Of a stretch of 64,000 bases of DNA, positions 59,492 to 62,958 are shown piece by piece. The notes under the pieces were generated by a model, which did not search any database, had not been told where the DNA came from, and saw only the letters and a list, made by a program, of their open reading frames with translations. Both the position numbers and the translations under genes were made by a program. Origin of the DNA: Leucaena leucocephala (Eukaryota > Streptophyta > Magnoliopsida > Fabales > Fabaceae); NCBI GenBank assembly GCA_037074615.1, contig CM073558.1, positions 10,106,001 through 10,170,000 of the forward strand. The letters are read 5' to 3'. The first letter of the stretch is position 1, and each line of letters opens with the position of its first letter.

Positions 59492-60804
59492 TCAGAAAAC
59501 AAATTCCATTGCTACCTCTATTGCAACATTAATTCCAGCACTTTTAATAGCATCTGCATAAGATTCAGCACTTTCCACCTGCAAAAGTTTTAACCATTCT
59601 GTTTCTATGATACTTGATCAATGAAACACGAGTGACAAGGATATTCTTCTCTCTCAATCTCTTAGAAACAGTCAAAAGTAGACACTCCACAAATTCACAC
59701 ACACACACGAAGAAACTGAGGCAACAGAGAAACACTTTATCTCAAAATATATTTGAAATTGTATTAATTTAGAAAAATACGAAATGGAAAGAAGATACTT
59801 AGGATAACAATGAGAAGATTATTAAGTAAAACATTTTCCAATTGACAAATACAAGCACTATAGGCTTAGGCAAGAACCTGGACAACAGCTGAATAAGTAT
59901 TACGAAGACCACAAGATAGGTTTCCACTACATCACAGAAACAAATATGTTAGGAATTCTAAATTCAACATAAAATAAATATAGAATTAAAAGGAACTTGA
60001 AGTAATAAGAATTCCTTTAGATATAGATCTAGCAAAGAAGTCTTTTGGTTCTTTATTTATATTTTATCCAATTGTATAGATATTTCATCATGGATTAAGT
60101 TTCCTAACTATATTCGAAAAGTATCCCCAATCAAGACAATGGCCCTTGTGCATAACATATAAACGTAATGGAAACCCGTAGAATATTTGTTAAAAGTTAG
60201 TAGGTAGTAGATGGTGGATGGTAGCATTTATTACACATGTTTATAAAAAGCCTTGTATTCTTGCTCATTTTATGTCAATTCAAACTACAATTTCTCCAAA
60301 TTTCATAATGAATCTAGTTAGACCAAGTTACCAAATGAAACACTGAAAATTGGCTAGAGAAATCTATTCTATAAGTTCCAAACTGCCCAGCTTCGGGGAT
60401 AGCATTGTGTTTAAGGTAAACATATAAATTGGGTATAAATGAAACTCATAGACTAAATGTTTAAAAATGACACATGCACACGCTTGCCCAGACACAGAGA
60501 GGCAGAGACACATATATACACACATACGAATATAACACGCGCACATGGCTTTTGCAAGAAATTGGCGAAAAGCAATCCAAATTTCAAATGAGGTTGTGTA
60601 TGTTATGCTAAAATGAATCAATTTCATGTGAACATCAATGCATAAAAAAATAATGCTTGATTTTGTCACATGACATAGATGAAGGGGGTGAGGTAAAGAT
60701 GATCCAAAGACTGTGAACTACCTTATTAGCCCAGCAAACATAAATGGAACTACTACATTCCCATGCATGGCCATAATCCAACGTATAGGCCTGCTAAACA
60801 TTAC
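19873..60804 (-). CDS. EDD1: Organellar glycyl-tRNA synthetase (alpha-beta fusion), 3' half, 18 exons
   Basis: The enzyme charges tRNA-Gly in chloroplasts and mitochondria; the Arabidopsis protein EDD1 is about 1,067 residues and fuses bacterial GlyQ and GlyS. Exons, in transcript order: 60804-60722, 59926-59878, 59578-59516, 59406-59317, 59240-59154, 38597-38526, 38441-38383, 37928-37835, 33748-33530, 33348-33254, 32819-32729, 32512-32408, 31795-31757, 30202-30113, 25760-25662, 22971-22890, 22714-22629, 19971-19873. All junctions are GT-AG and total 1602 nt, so 533 codons plus TAA stay open. Visible beta-subunit motifs in order: MFSRPIRWIMAMHG, KYFAVCDENGG, RYEDAKFFYEMD, MGRHYALEDGYSEQ, LPRFSGDILPKSDAG, NDPFGLRRISYGL, then the C-terminal anticodon-binding region (RPTRIVRG ... 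FFNHVFVMVDD) ending LPKGIADLTVLPGF. The alpha part and first beta exons lie outside the window. Introns of 2.7 to 20.6 kb are filled with transposons. Confidence 0.95.
20357..22176 (-). mobile_element. Internally deleted copia element in EDD1 intron
   Basis: Related LTRs lie at 20357-20598 and 21972-22176. The right one is followed, on the minus strand, by a primer-binding site TGGTATCAGAG complementary to initiator tRNA-Met (21961-21971). A purine tract (AACTTGAGGGGAATTG) precedes the left one. Inside, a gag-like remnant (about 21960-21500) is joined to late reverse transcriptase/RNase H sequence (21480-20606), so protease, integrase and most of RT are gone. Confidence 0.82.
20606..21190 (-). 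pseudogene. Copia RNase H remnant
   Basis: Pieces read IAVYKILGYLKGTAGWGLFF, VEIYIYVDWTGAQEDSRST and NPVQHTITKYVEVDEH, the copia RNase H and C-terminal pattern. They are split by stops and frameshifts. Confidence 0.8.
22629..22714 (-). CDS. EDD1: EDD1 exon
   Basis: 86 nt; completes Gly, then LDIDTFFEVSSELIQPLEDF and FNHVFVMV, typical of the end of class-II GlyRS beta chains. Confidence 0.95.
22890..22971 (-). CDS. EDD1: EDD1 exon
   Basis: 82 nt coding VDEAAFETEEERSLWSTFLL then VKKRINP and one base of Gly. Donor CAG/GTATTA. Confidence 0.94.
23552..25594 (+). mobile_element. Short-LTR copia derivative with gag and protease only
   Basis: LTRs of about 139 bp (23552-23690) and 130 bp (25465-25594) share TATATATATCTATTCAACAT and the end TGAATCAACA. 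A GGTATCAGAGC primer site follows the left LTR. The interior holds gag and a protease start and then runs straight into the right LTR. There is no integrase, RT or RNase H, and no clear target duplication. Confidence 0.75.
24316..25457 (+). pseudogene. Copia gag plus protease remnant
   Basis: Gag pieces read KLTGRNYLNWSKSIHIYF near 24360, then a 127-codon open segment (24576-24959) with FLTALPPRY and a CYYCK zinc-knuckle start near 25040. A protease-like stretch around 25250 reads WIINSSATNYMTG where active enzymes have D-S/T-G-A: the aspartate is Asn, so it would be dead. Confidence 0.75.
25662..25760 (-). CDS. EDD1: EDD1 exon with weak splice donor
   Basis: 99 nt, 33 codons: MEELSRGELFSKVVEAYSRP then TRIVRGKEEVHIE. 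The acceptor is TTTTTTGTAG. The donor is GAG/GTTTTTTCCC, poor beyond the GT. The right LTR of a copia element ends 67 bp past this donor. Confidence 0.92.
25930..26160 (-). repeat. LTR-like segment
   Basis: On the minus strand it carries repeated GTAGAGATAT words and a TATA-like TTGTATATATATGTACAG, resembling the copia LTRs nearby. I could not fix its ends and found no internal region attached. Confidence 0.3.
26229..26477 (-). mobile_element. Copia 3' end fragment (LTR plus purine tract)
   Basis: An LTR-like block (about 26229-26399) is preceded on the minus strand by a purine tract (AAATTGAAGGGGAATG). About 75 bp of copia tail follow before the plus-strand LTR starting at 26478 cuts it off. 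Confidence 0.5.
26478..28240 (+). mobile_element. 5' part of a family-A copia (LTR, gag, protease)
   Basis: The LTR (26478-26729) begins TGTAAAAGATATTAGG and resembles those at 39650 and 62690. The primer site after it is mutated (TGCTATAAGAG). Gag follows (LTGDNYLDWSQSM near 26860; FEFLVGLEPIYDDV near 27300) with several stops, then a protease start (CWIVDSGASNHMT near 27870). The element stops near 28240 without integrase or RT. Confidence 0.8.
27265..27669 (+). pseudogene. Copia gag fragment
   Basis: 134 open codons with EYRRVLEEERFFEFLVGLEP and LPTVPEAFALLRDEEARCQV, close to the intact gag at the window's right end. Frameshifts on both sides break it, and the zinc knuckle beyond is in another frame. 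Confidence 0.75.
28430..29330 (-). pseudogene. Copia reverse transcriptase fragment
   Basis: The frame at 28782-28561 carries the catalytic ILIVYVDDIILTRN and the KYFLGIEIARSKRGIYASQR block. Upstream (29050-28800) are broken pieces of the RT N-terminus and linker. No LTR could be assigned with confidence. Confidence 0.75.
29331..30112. other. EDD1 intron, unassigned
   Basis: A plus-strand stretch at 29400-29640 reads without stops (SNEFSSAIDLTLPTQYSIPW and onward) and resembles copia inter-domain sequence, but I cannot assign it. The rest shows nothing. Confidence 0.35.
30113..30202 (-). CDS. EDD1: EDD1 exon
   Basis: 90 nt coding VDKGVSAEVVRSILAERANL then PCLAAISAYK, start of the C-terminal anticodon-binding region. 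Donor AAG/GTAAGC. Confidence 0.94.
30720..31640 (+). mobile_element. Copia RT/RNase H fragment with internal deletion and 3' LTR trace
   Basis: RT start pieces (RLVANVYTQTLGLDYIDTFS, 30877-31060) jump directly to RNase H (IVARSSAEAEYHAMALATR near 31080; LICDNKAGMYIASSP near 31200), so the catalytic YVDD region is deleted. A purine-rich CTTGAGGGACAG and a TGTTGACAAT LTR start follow at about 31449. Confidence 0.75.
31757..31795 (-). CDS. EDD1: EDD1 micro-exon
   Basis: Only 39 nt, coding VQQFVTRRLEQYL. Acceptor TTTAG, donor CTG/GTATGC. It is easily missed by gene finders but is needed to keep the conserved protein continuous. Confidence 0.92.
32408..32512 (-). CDS. EDD1: EDD1 exon
   Basis: 105 nt, phase 0, starting VQLLVEKNKNLHFKRALELA and ending VDSCVIDD. 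Donor GAT/GTAAGT. Confidence 0.93.
32579..32699 (+). mobile_element. tRNA-derived SINE
   Basis: An internal RNA polymerase III promoter is visible: box A TAGCCTAGTGG (32592-32602) and box B GGTTCGATTCC (32635-32645), about 32 bp apart. The element ends in an A-tract and is flanked by a 9-bp direct repeat ATGAAGTGT (32570-32578 and 32700-32708). At 121 bp with an A-tail it fits a plant SINE. It sits in the intron between EDD1 exons 32729-32819 and 32408-32512. Confidence 0.85.
32729..32819 (-). CDS. EDD1: EDD1 exon
   Basis: 91 nt; completes Arg, then LDSLVGLFAAGCQPSSANDP and FGLRRISYGL. Confidence 0.95.
33254..33348 (-). CDS. EDD1: EDD1 exon
   Basis: 95 nt coding IADALFEITLPRFSGDILPK then SDAGIVLAIAD and two bases of Arg. 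LPRFSGD.LP..DAG is diagnostic of the beta subunit. Confidence 0.95.
33530..33748 (-). CDS. EDD1: EDD1 exon (longest)
   Basis: 219 nt, 73 codons in phase 0, from EKLGTMLDKRTRVE through LATAVVTEFTSLSGIMGRHY to LEDGYSEQ. The GRHYALEDGYSEQ motif is typical of GlyRS beta subunits. Confidence 0.95.
33974..34332 (-). repeat. 3' LTR with internal degenerate repeats
   Basis: Between about 34150 and 34320 a unit resembling TTAATTCCTATTATTTCTCC alternates with TTAATTCTGATT several times. This makes the LTR about 100 bp longer than its relatives. Confidence 0.75.
34583..35700 (-). pseudogene. Copia RT-RNase H (three frames)
   Basis: Segment 35700-35380 holds the RT N-terminus (YKARLVAKGFTQIYGMD ... VKNAFLNGELKEEV). 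Segment 35379-35047 holds the catalytic block with VLAVYVDDIVLTGDD intact. Segment 35053-34583 holds RNase H (DIAYAVSVVSQHSHDPKQKH; VVAKSSAEAEFRAMALGICE). A stop or frameshift separates each, and part of RNase H is deleted. Confidence 0.85.
36470..36603 (+). pseudogene. Unidentified exon-like coding piece
   Basis: After a pyrimidine-rich tract and CAG, a frame reads TCELHSMFHARPRDDALELK and INDSIKYMVEKVIPEENI, then TAA. The composition is that of a conserved C-terminal exon, not of a transposon. I do not recognise the protein. It may be a captured or retroposed gene end. Confidence 0.35.
37835..37928 (-). CDS. EDD1: EDD1 exon
   Basis: 94 nt coding ARYEDAKFFYEMDRHKRFSE and then FRNQLKNILFH, among the most conserved parts of GlyRS beta. 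Donor CAT/GTAAGT. Confidence 0.95.
38383..38441 (-). CDS. EDD1: EDD1 exon
   Basis: 59 nt coding VANGAINEAVVRRGNEAVL plus two bases of an Arg codon completed in the next exon. Confidence 0.94.
38526..38597 (-). CDS. EDD1: EDD1 exon after the giant intron
   Basis: 72 nt coding VMQKHQKYFAVCDENGGLLP then YFIA, a hallmark GlyRS beta stretch. Acceptor TGCAG, donor GCT/GTGAGT. Confidence 0.95.
38876..39290 (-). mobile_element. LINE 3' end, 5'-truncated
   Basis: On the minus strand the sequence runs through GTAGTCCATGTAGTTGACCT to CATCTAGTAGGATAAAG, the 3' end of a common plant non-LTR retrotransposon as I remember it. Next to it, a segment containing CAATCTAAAATAAAGATAAT occurs twice (38880s and 38940s), which may be the target duplication. 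Confidence 0.55.
39300..39649 (+). pseudogene. Older copia integrase, left part (split by insertion)
   Basis: Broken integrase reads FTCDVCQLSNHTKASYKHPY, then VTFIGNHTHFTWAFLMKEKS and, just before the break, QEGIYEF. The continuation lies at 44433-44650, so the copia at 39650-44432 landed inside this integrase. Confidence 0.75.
39889..40784 (+). pseudogene. Gag of the 39650 copia
   Basis: The frame opens with the ATG that straddles the LTR end and the primer site (MVSGQAIGSVHSS), shifts near 39990, and continues (YLDWSQSMLLALDRRNRLDF) to a TAG near 40368. A second stretch (40464-40784) has FKFLVGLDPIYDVVRGRLL and the zinc knuckle CDHCKKMGHTKDIY, whose last cysteine is Tyr. Confidence 0.85.
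41090..42447 (+). pseudogene. Protease and integrase of the 39650 copia
   Basis: Protease region reads WIVDSSASDHITG near 41100, with Ser where the family has Gly in DSGAS. Integrase follows with FYCDSCELAKHHRTSF (41535-41762), TDSGTEYFNQ near 41860, and QQNVVAERKNRHILETARAI (41940s), in three frames. Confidence 0.85.
42535..44165 (+). pseudogene. RT and RNase H of the 39650 copia, catalytic site deleted
   Basis: RT starts near 42856 (LPKGKKVVGCKWVYTLKYY). Two losses are visible against the minus-strand relative: the NAFLNGEL/PPGF segment near 43075, and the YVDD segment near 43230, where GKIV joins directly to LTGDNPVEID. RNase H pieces run to 44165. Confidence 0.85.
44433..44641 (+). pseudogene. 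Older copia integrase, right part
   Basis: Continues the remnant broken at 39649: asparagine-rich pieces around 44500 give the NDTIDHKNRHFLEVTRA-like helix, then FTNNVPI and VVLQNSRLSNF in shifted frames. It ends where the LTR at 44642 begins. Confidence 0.65.
44642..44889 (-). repeat. LTR, left member of a dispersed pair
   Basis: GA-rich GGAGAATGAGAGAGATAG, TTATTCACTAATCACAATT and CTAACTCCCTCCTTTTTATT are shared with 56652-56895. On the minus strand a purine tract (AAATGAGGGGC) precedes it, so this is the 3' LTR. Confidence 0.65.
44890..45956. other. Unassigned, probably interior of the minus-strand LTR element
   Basis: Several open frames of 60-118 codons exist on both strands, none with a motif I recognise. 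The position between the paired LTRs suggests retroelement interior. Confidence 0.35.
46166..46880 (+). repeat. GC-rich leader with 30-bp minisatellite
   Basis: About 700 bp, clearly richer in G+C than its surroundings, without a gag frame. Four units resembling AGTGACGAGCCCAGTGCACC lie in tandem from about 46748 to 46862. Confidence 0.75.
46881..48304 (+). pseudogene. Protease and rearranged integrase of outer copia
   Basis: A frame starts MEISFYGSSNIDPPSVHAMS and has protease WIVDTGASNHMTS near 47065. The pre-integrase segment ends LNKGTISHC near 47555, then jumps into late integrase (YLINRLPSRVRSYIAPLDKL) and the linker. At about 48106 it jumps back to the integrase core (MCWIYLLKDKS, TDNGT, CPYSP), where the inner copia interrupts. 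Stops and shifts are frequent. Confidence 0.75.
48305..48522 (-). repeat. 3' LTR of the young copia
   Basis: Begins TGTGGGAATATTC and ends ATAATTCTACA on the minus strand. It carries a TATATATA promoter-like run. Confidence 0.93.
48530..51955 (-). pseudogene. Copia pol (protease, integrase, RT, RNase H), three in-frame stops
   Basis: From an ATG at 51953-51955 one frame of 1,142 codons runs to TGA at 48530-48532. It is interrupted only by TAG (51905-51907), TAA (50276-50278) and TAG (48722-48724). Domains in order: protease WIVDTGASDHMTS (about 51780), zinc-binding pre-integrase region ending FVCDTCAFAKHHRVPF, integrase with DVWGPSK, TDNGTEYF and CPYSPQQNGVAERKNKHILE, RT with LVARGFTQTHGIDY and IIIVYVDDIIVTGND, RNase H with YTDADWAGSQEDSRSTSGYC and VVAKSSAESELRALAQG. 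Catalytic residues are present throughout. No capsid or CCHC knuckle precedes the protease. The long open stretches (535 and 516 codons) show how recent the damage is. Confidence 0.93.
51962..52108. repeat. CTGTAGCA minisatellite in the young copia leader
   Basis: Nine copies of CTGTAGCA in units of 15-19 bp (typical unit ACTGTAGCAACTCGGTGC) lie between the primer site and the pol ATG. The open frame across it on the plus strand is a by-product. Confidence 0.9.
52109..52530 (-). other. GC-rich leader of the young copia
   Basis: GC-rich, rich in GCTGCTG/CAGCAGC words, without a gag-like frame in either direction. It occupies the place of gag. Confidence 0.7.
52531..52748 (-). repeat. 5' LTR of the young copia
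   Basis: Same length as its partner, with three transitions between them. The primer site lies immediately inside it at 52530-52518. Confidence 0.93.
52754..53210 (+). pseudogene. Outer copia integrase end and linker
   Basis: Resumes with QQNGIAEWKNKQLLEVVREL directly after the inner element. It repeats the late-integrase segment already present at 47552-47711, then continues into the linker (EEVPILSPVEGPVNANEN). Confidence 0.8.
53211..54730 (+). pseudogene. Outer copia RT and RNase H
   Basis: Pieces read KLNTIRVLLSIAANLDWPLK and IVYVDDIILIRNNI (53439-53828), then KYFLGMEVARSQ, RNase H around 54260-54400 and NPIQHSTTKHVDVDRH near 54530. Several stops and frameshifts are present. Confidence 0.85.
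54947..56352 (+). mobile_element. Second partial pol plus third LTR (tandem copia complex)
   Basis: Directly after the LTR ending at 54946 the sequence resumes in mid-RT (FLNGELREKV), parallel to 53535 onward, and runs through YVDDILTWNNI, the KYFLNIEVARSQKGISISQ block and RNase H (VEIFTDADWAEEQANSRTTS) to a third LTR at 56156-56352. No primer site, leader or integrase lies between the second LTR and this fragment. Confidence 0.85.
56353..56651 (-). pseudogene. Gag-like start of the minus-strand LTR element
   Basis: On the minus strand a primer site TGGTATCACAGCC (about 56651-56639) is followed by coding-like sequence (AWHSSATPKGTI; IKDEFKIMYERLQNIERGFD). Homology is cut off at 56352 by the copia complex. 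Confidence 0.5.
56652..56895 (-). repeat. LTR, right member of a dispersed pair
   Basis: Shares GA-rich and CTAACTCCCTCCTTTTTATT blocks with 44642-44889 in the same orientation and abuts a primer site, so it is the 5' LTR. The copia complex lies between the two. Confidence 0.65.
56896..57330. other. EDD1 intron, decayed repeats
   Basis: Includes a GA-rich stretch (57140-57260) with CTGTTTGGATGAAGAGAAA and TTGTTTGGATGAGGGAAGA repeats, like the end of a small DNA transposon. No matching partner end was found. Confidence 0.35.
57331..58917 (+). mobile_element. 5'-truncated copia with 3' LTR
   Basis: Starts in RT (LYRLKQSPRVWFEGFTKV), then NYVDDIVLTGNDVEEIRKLK, ETARSKKGILVSQRKYMLNL and RNase H (STSGYFTFVW, VVSMSSTEAELRALAHGVCQ, KMWWDSIVTLQMVQNP). 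The LTR begins TGTTGGAAGGCACCC at 58661 and fades near 58917. A tail segment (MMDIFQIVKS ... MMNIYSPACW) is duplicated between 58360 and 58650. It belongs to a different family from the other elements here. Confidence 0.82.
58925..59034. mobile_element. Possible small inverted-repeat element
   Basis: GTGTTTGGAGAC at the left and CTAAGCCAAACAC at the right form a short terminal inverted repeat around AT-rich DNA. No target duplication could be confirmed. Confidence 0.3.
59154..59240 (-). CDS. EDD1: EDD1 exon before the giant intron
   Basis: 87 nt coding VVNLVEAPVPVLGKFEESFL and then ELPKDLLTM. Donor ATG/GTGAGT is strong. The next exon is 20,556 bp away. Confidence 0.94.
59317..59406 (-). CDS. 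EDD1: EDD1 exon
   Basis: 90 nt, phase 0, starting ERKSIILEQCRTLAESV and ending PNGLLDE. Donor GAG/GTAATT. Confidence 0.93.
59454..59490. repeat. TA microsatellite in EDD1 intron
   Basis: A run of about 17 TA units, 26 bp from the donor of exon 59516-59578. Confidence 0.9.
59516..59578 (-). CDS. EDD1: EDD1 exon
   Basis: 63 nt coding VESAESYADAIKSAGINVAI plus Glu, in phase 0 at both ends. A TA microsatellite lies 26 bp beyond its donor. Confidence 0.93.
59878..59926 (-). CDS. EDD1: EDD1 exon
   Basis: 49 nt; completes the Ser codon, then GNLSCGLRNTYSAVVQ. Acceptor GTAG/TGG, donor CAG/GTTCTT (weaker than consensus). Confidence 0.93.
60722..60804 (-). CDS. EDD1: EDD1 exon (first in window)
   Basis: Codes VMFSRPIRWIMAMHG and the following PFMFAGLI, ending two bases into a Ser codon. 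The acceptor is TGTAG before GTAATG and the donor is AAG/GTAGTT. The preceding exon was not found up to 64000. Confidence 0.93.
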
Positions 60805-61229
60805 CTACACATAAAATACAAAGAAAACATTACATAACCAACTGATTCAAATATTTCCAGGGAAACTGGCGTAAATAACAATTCTGTGTGAGTTATAACT
60901 GAGGGTCAAAAGTTGTTAATGGCTTATTGCACGAAAAAAGGTTCCTTGCTGCATTTCATTGCCTAGTGATTGAATGAACTTGACGAATGAATATGATCCG
61001 AGAAAGATGTTAAGGATCATGTTCTTCTCTTAACGAATACTCTAATTCAATATAACTACTGAGAACCTCAATTCATCGACATAGAGCTATGGAGAATTTC
61101 CAATAGTACCCTTATTTCAAATATTTGAATGAGGTTAGAAGAAGCAGTCCCTGCCTGTCAAATGACACTCTCAATAAGAAATGAAAGTAAACGCAATGAT
61201 GAGGAACCTTTTCATCTGATTTAGAGGAT

Positions 61230-61922
61230 ATGCTTTCTTGTAATATTTTTACTTTTCAAGAGACTTTGCATGGAGATATGACTGAAAAAGAAATATTTTT
61301 GCCTCTTCTTGACAATGTTAGAATTTCACAATCTATCCATAAGAGAGTTTGGAATTTAAATTCTTCATCTGAGTATCCACATATATCTAACCTCCAGTAC
61401 ATTATTTCCTCCATGAAAAAGGGAGGTTTTCCTCTTGATGAAACTTGGTTGGGATTCTCAAGCTCCTCCCAAAGATATATCTTTTATTTGAAAGTGATAG
61501 GCAACAGAAATGAAATAAATCACCCGTGTCTCCAAATATTTGAATTTTGAGCATGCACAATGAGGAACTGGTGCTCACTTATTTATGCATTATCAAGCAG
61601 TTATTTTCTTGTGGAATACATTGTTCAAGATTTTCAGTCTGAGCTGGGTTTGTCCAAAGTATTCAGAGAAGTTTGTCCTTGTAAAATTATAAGGTTTCTA
61701 TCACAAAAGGACGGATTAAGTTTGCGACACTATGCTGATGATAAAGGGATGTGGGATATAAAGGGATTTTGTGACAATTCGCATGTATTTTGGGGGTCCT
61801 CCATTTTCCAGTCAACCTGGAGACAAGAATTCTGTTTGCTGCTTATTCATGGTGTTGGGCCCAAAGTGATTTTATGTGTCGCTTGTGGATATACAGAGGA
61901 ACTGGGCAGCAGTGTAGCATGA
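61230..61922 (+). other. Coding-like stretch, unrecognised
   Basis: Two adjacent open frames (106 and 120 codons) with balanced composition, for example MKKGGFPLDETWLGFSSSSQ and FLSQKDGLSLRHYADDKGMW. It lies in the EDD1 intron or upstream region. I recognise no family. It may be a captured gene piece or retroelement leader. Confidence 0.3.
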
Positions 61923-61931
61923 TTCACCTCC

Positions 61932-62221
61932 TATTGGTTGACATACCAATGACAGCAATAAAGATAGCCAAAGAACAATAAGAGGTTCTATATAATCTTC
62001 TTGCTTGTATTGCTTCACTATTGTGTTACATATATATAGACATATAAGATGATTCTAGAGGCTGATTTGTAGGGATCCTATAATCTGTACAATAAATGCA
62101 AATCACCTATAATCCTCCTAATTAATAGATATAATAGCAAATCACCCATAATCCTTCTAATTAATACATTCTCCCATAATTCCTCCTATAATCTCTCTAT
62201 TTAATGTTAATATTTACAACA
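61932..62221 (-). mobile_element. Solo LTR of family-A copia
   Basis: On the minus strand it starts TGTTGTAAATATTAACATT and ends TATGTCAACCAATA, matching the LTR at 62690. A perfect 5-bp duplication CCTCC flanks it (61927-61931, 62222-62226). It is the product of recombination between the two LTRs of one element. Confidence 0.85.
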
Positions 62222-62689
62222 CCTCCGTTTCCCTCTCCATGTCTGTTTTGCTTTCTTATTATGTAATTTTGTTTTCGCAAGAGGATATTTAATCCTCCTC
62301 ATTGTACCTTTTTCCTCTCCTAAATAAAATTCACCCTCTATCAAAATAGAACTTTGGAGAAATTTGAATAAAAACTTGTAGCCGAACCAATGAGGACCAT
62401 TAATCTTCGCAAACAAAGAAGTTTCCCATTGAAGAAAAGAGGGGATTAAAGTAGAGGCTAGGCTCATGCTAAGTTCAAAGTACAGTGAAATTCCACAAAC
62501 TCCTTCAAAACAAGAAAATAAAATCGGCTTAATAATACTACAGCAGCTTAAAACAGTGAAAAATTAAGTGCTATTTTAATATCTAGGCTCCAAACAACCC
62601 AAATTTACATTCTTGAATGAATTTCAAGATAATATATTTTCTGGTTACAGGTAGAGCTTCAAGATAATAGACAAATCAAGATGGTAACT
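62222..62689. other. Unassigned flank
   Basis: No gene or element end recognised between the solo LTR and the next copia. Confidence 0.4.
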
Positions 62690-62958
62690 TGTTGGAGATA
62701 TTAGCATTGAATAGGAGAGATTGTAGGGATTAAGGAGAGATCTTAGGAGATTATGATATGATTTTGTTTGATTTAATGTATCCCGGATTACATGCTGTAA
62801 ATCCCATTTTAATGTATCCCGGATTACATGCTGTAAATCCCATTGATTTGGGATCTCAAATGTGTGTATATATGTGTAACATAACAATGAAGAAATAAAG
62901 AACCTGTTATCGCATTCTCTGACTATCTTCCCTGTCATCGTTGGCATGTCAACCAACA
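62690..62958 (+). repeat. 5' LTR of the right-end copia
   Basis: 269 bp, TG...CA ends, same family as 26478, 33974, 39650 and 61932. Its right end supplies the A of the gag ATG. Confidence 0.92.

Noticed and set aside
60364..60669. Cysteine-rich minus-strand frame with CACIRMCVYMC-type repeats
   Set aside because: It comes from CA/TG dinucleotide-rich intron sequence (ACACGC, CACACATA) and lies between two EDD1 exons.
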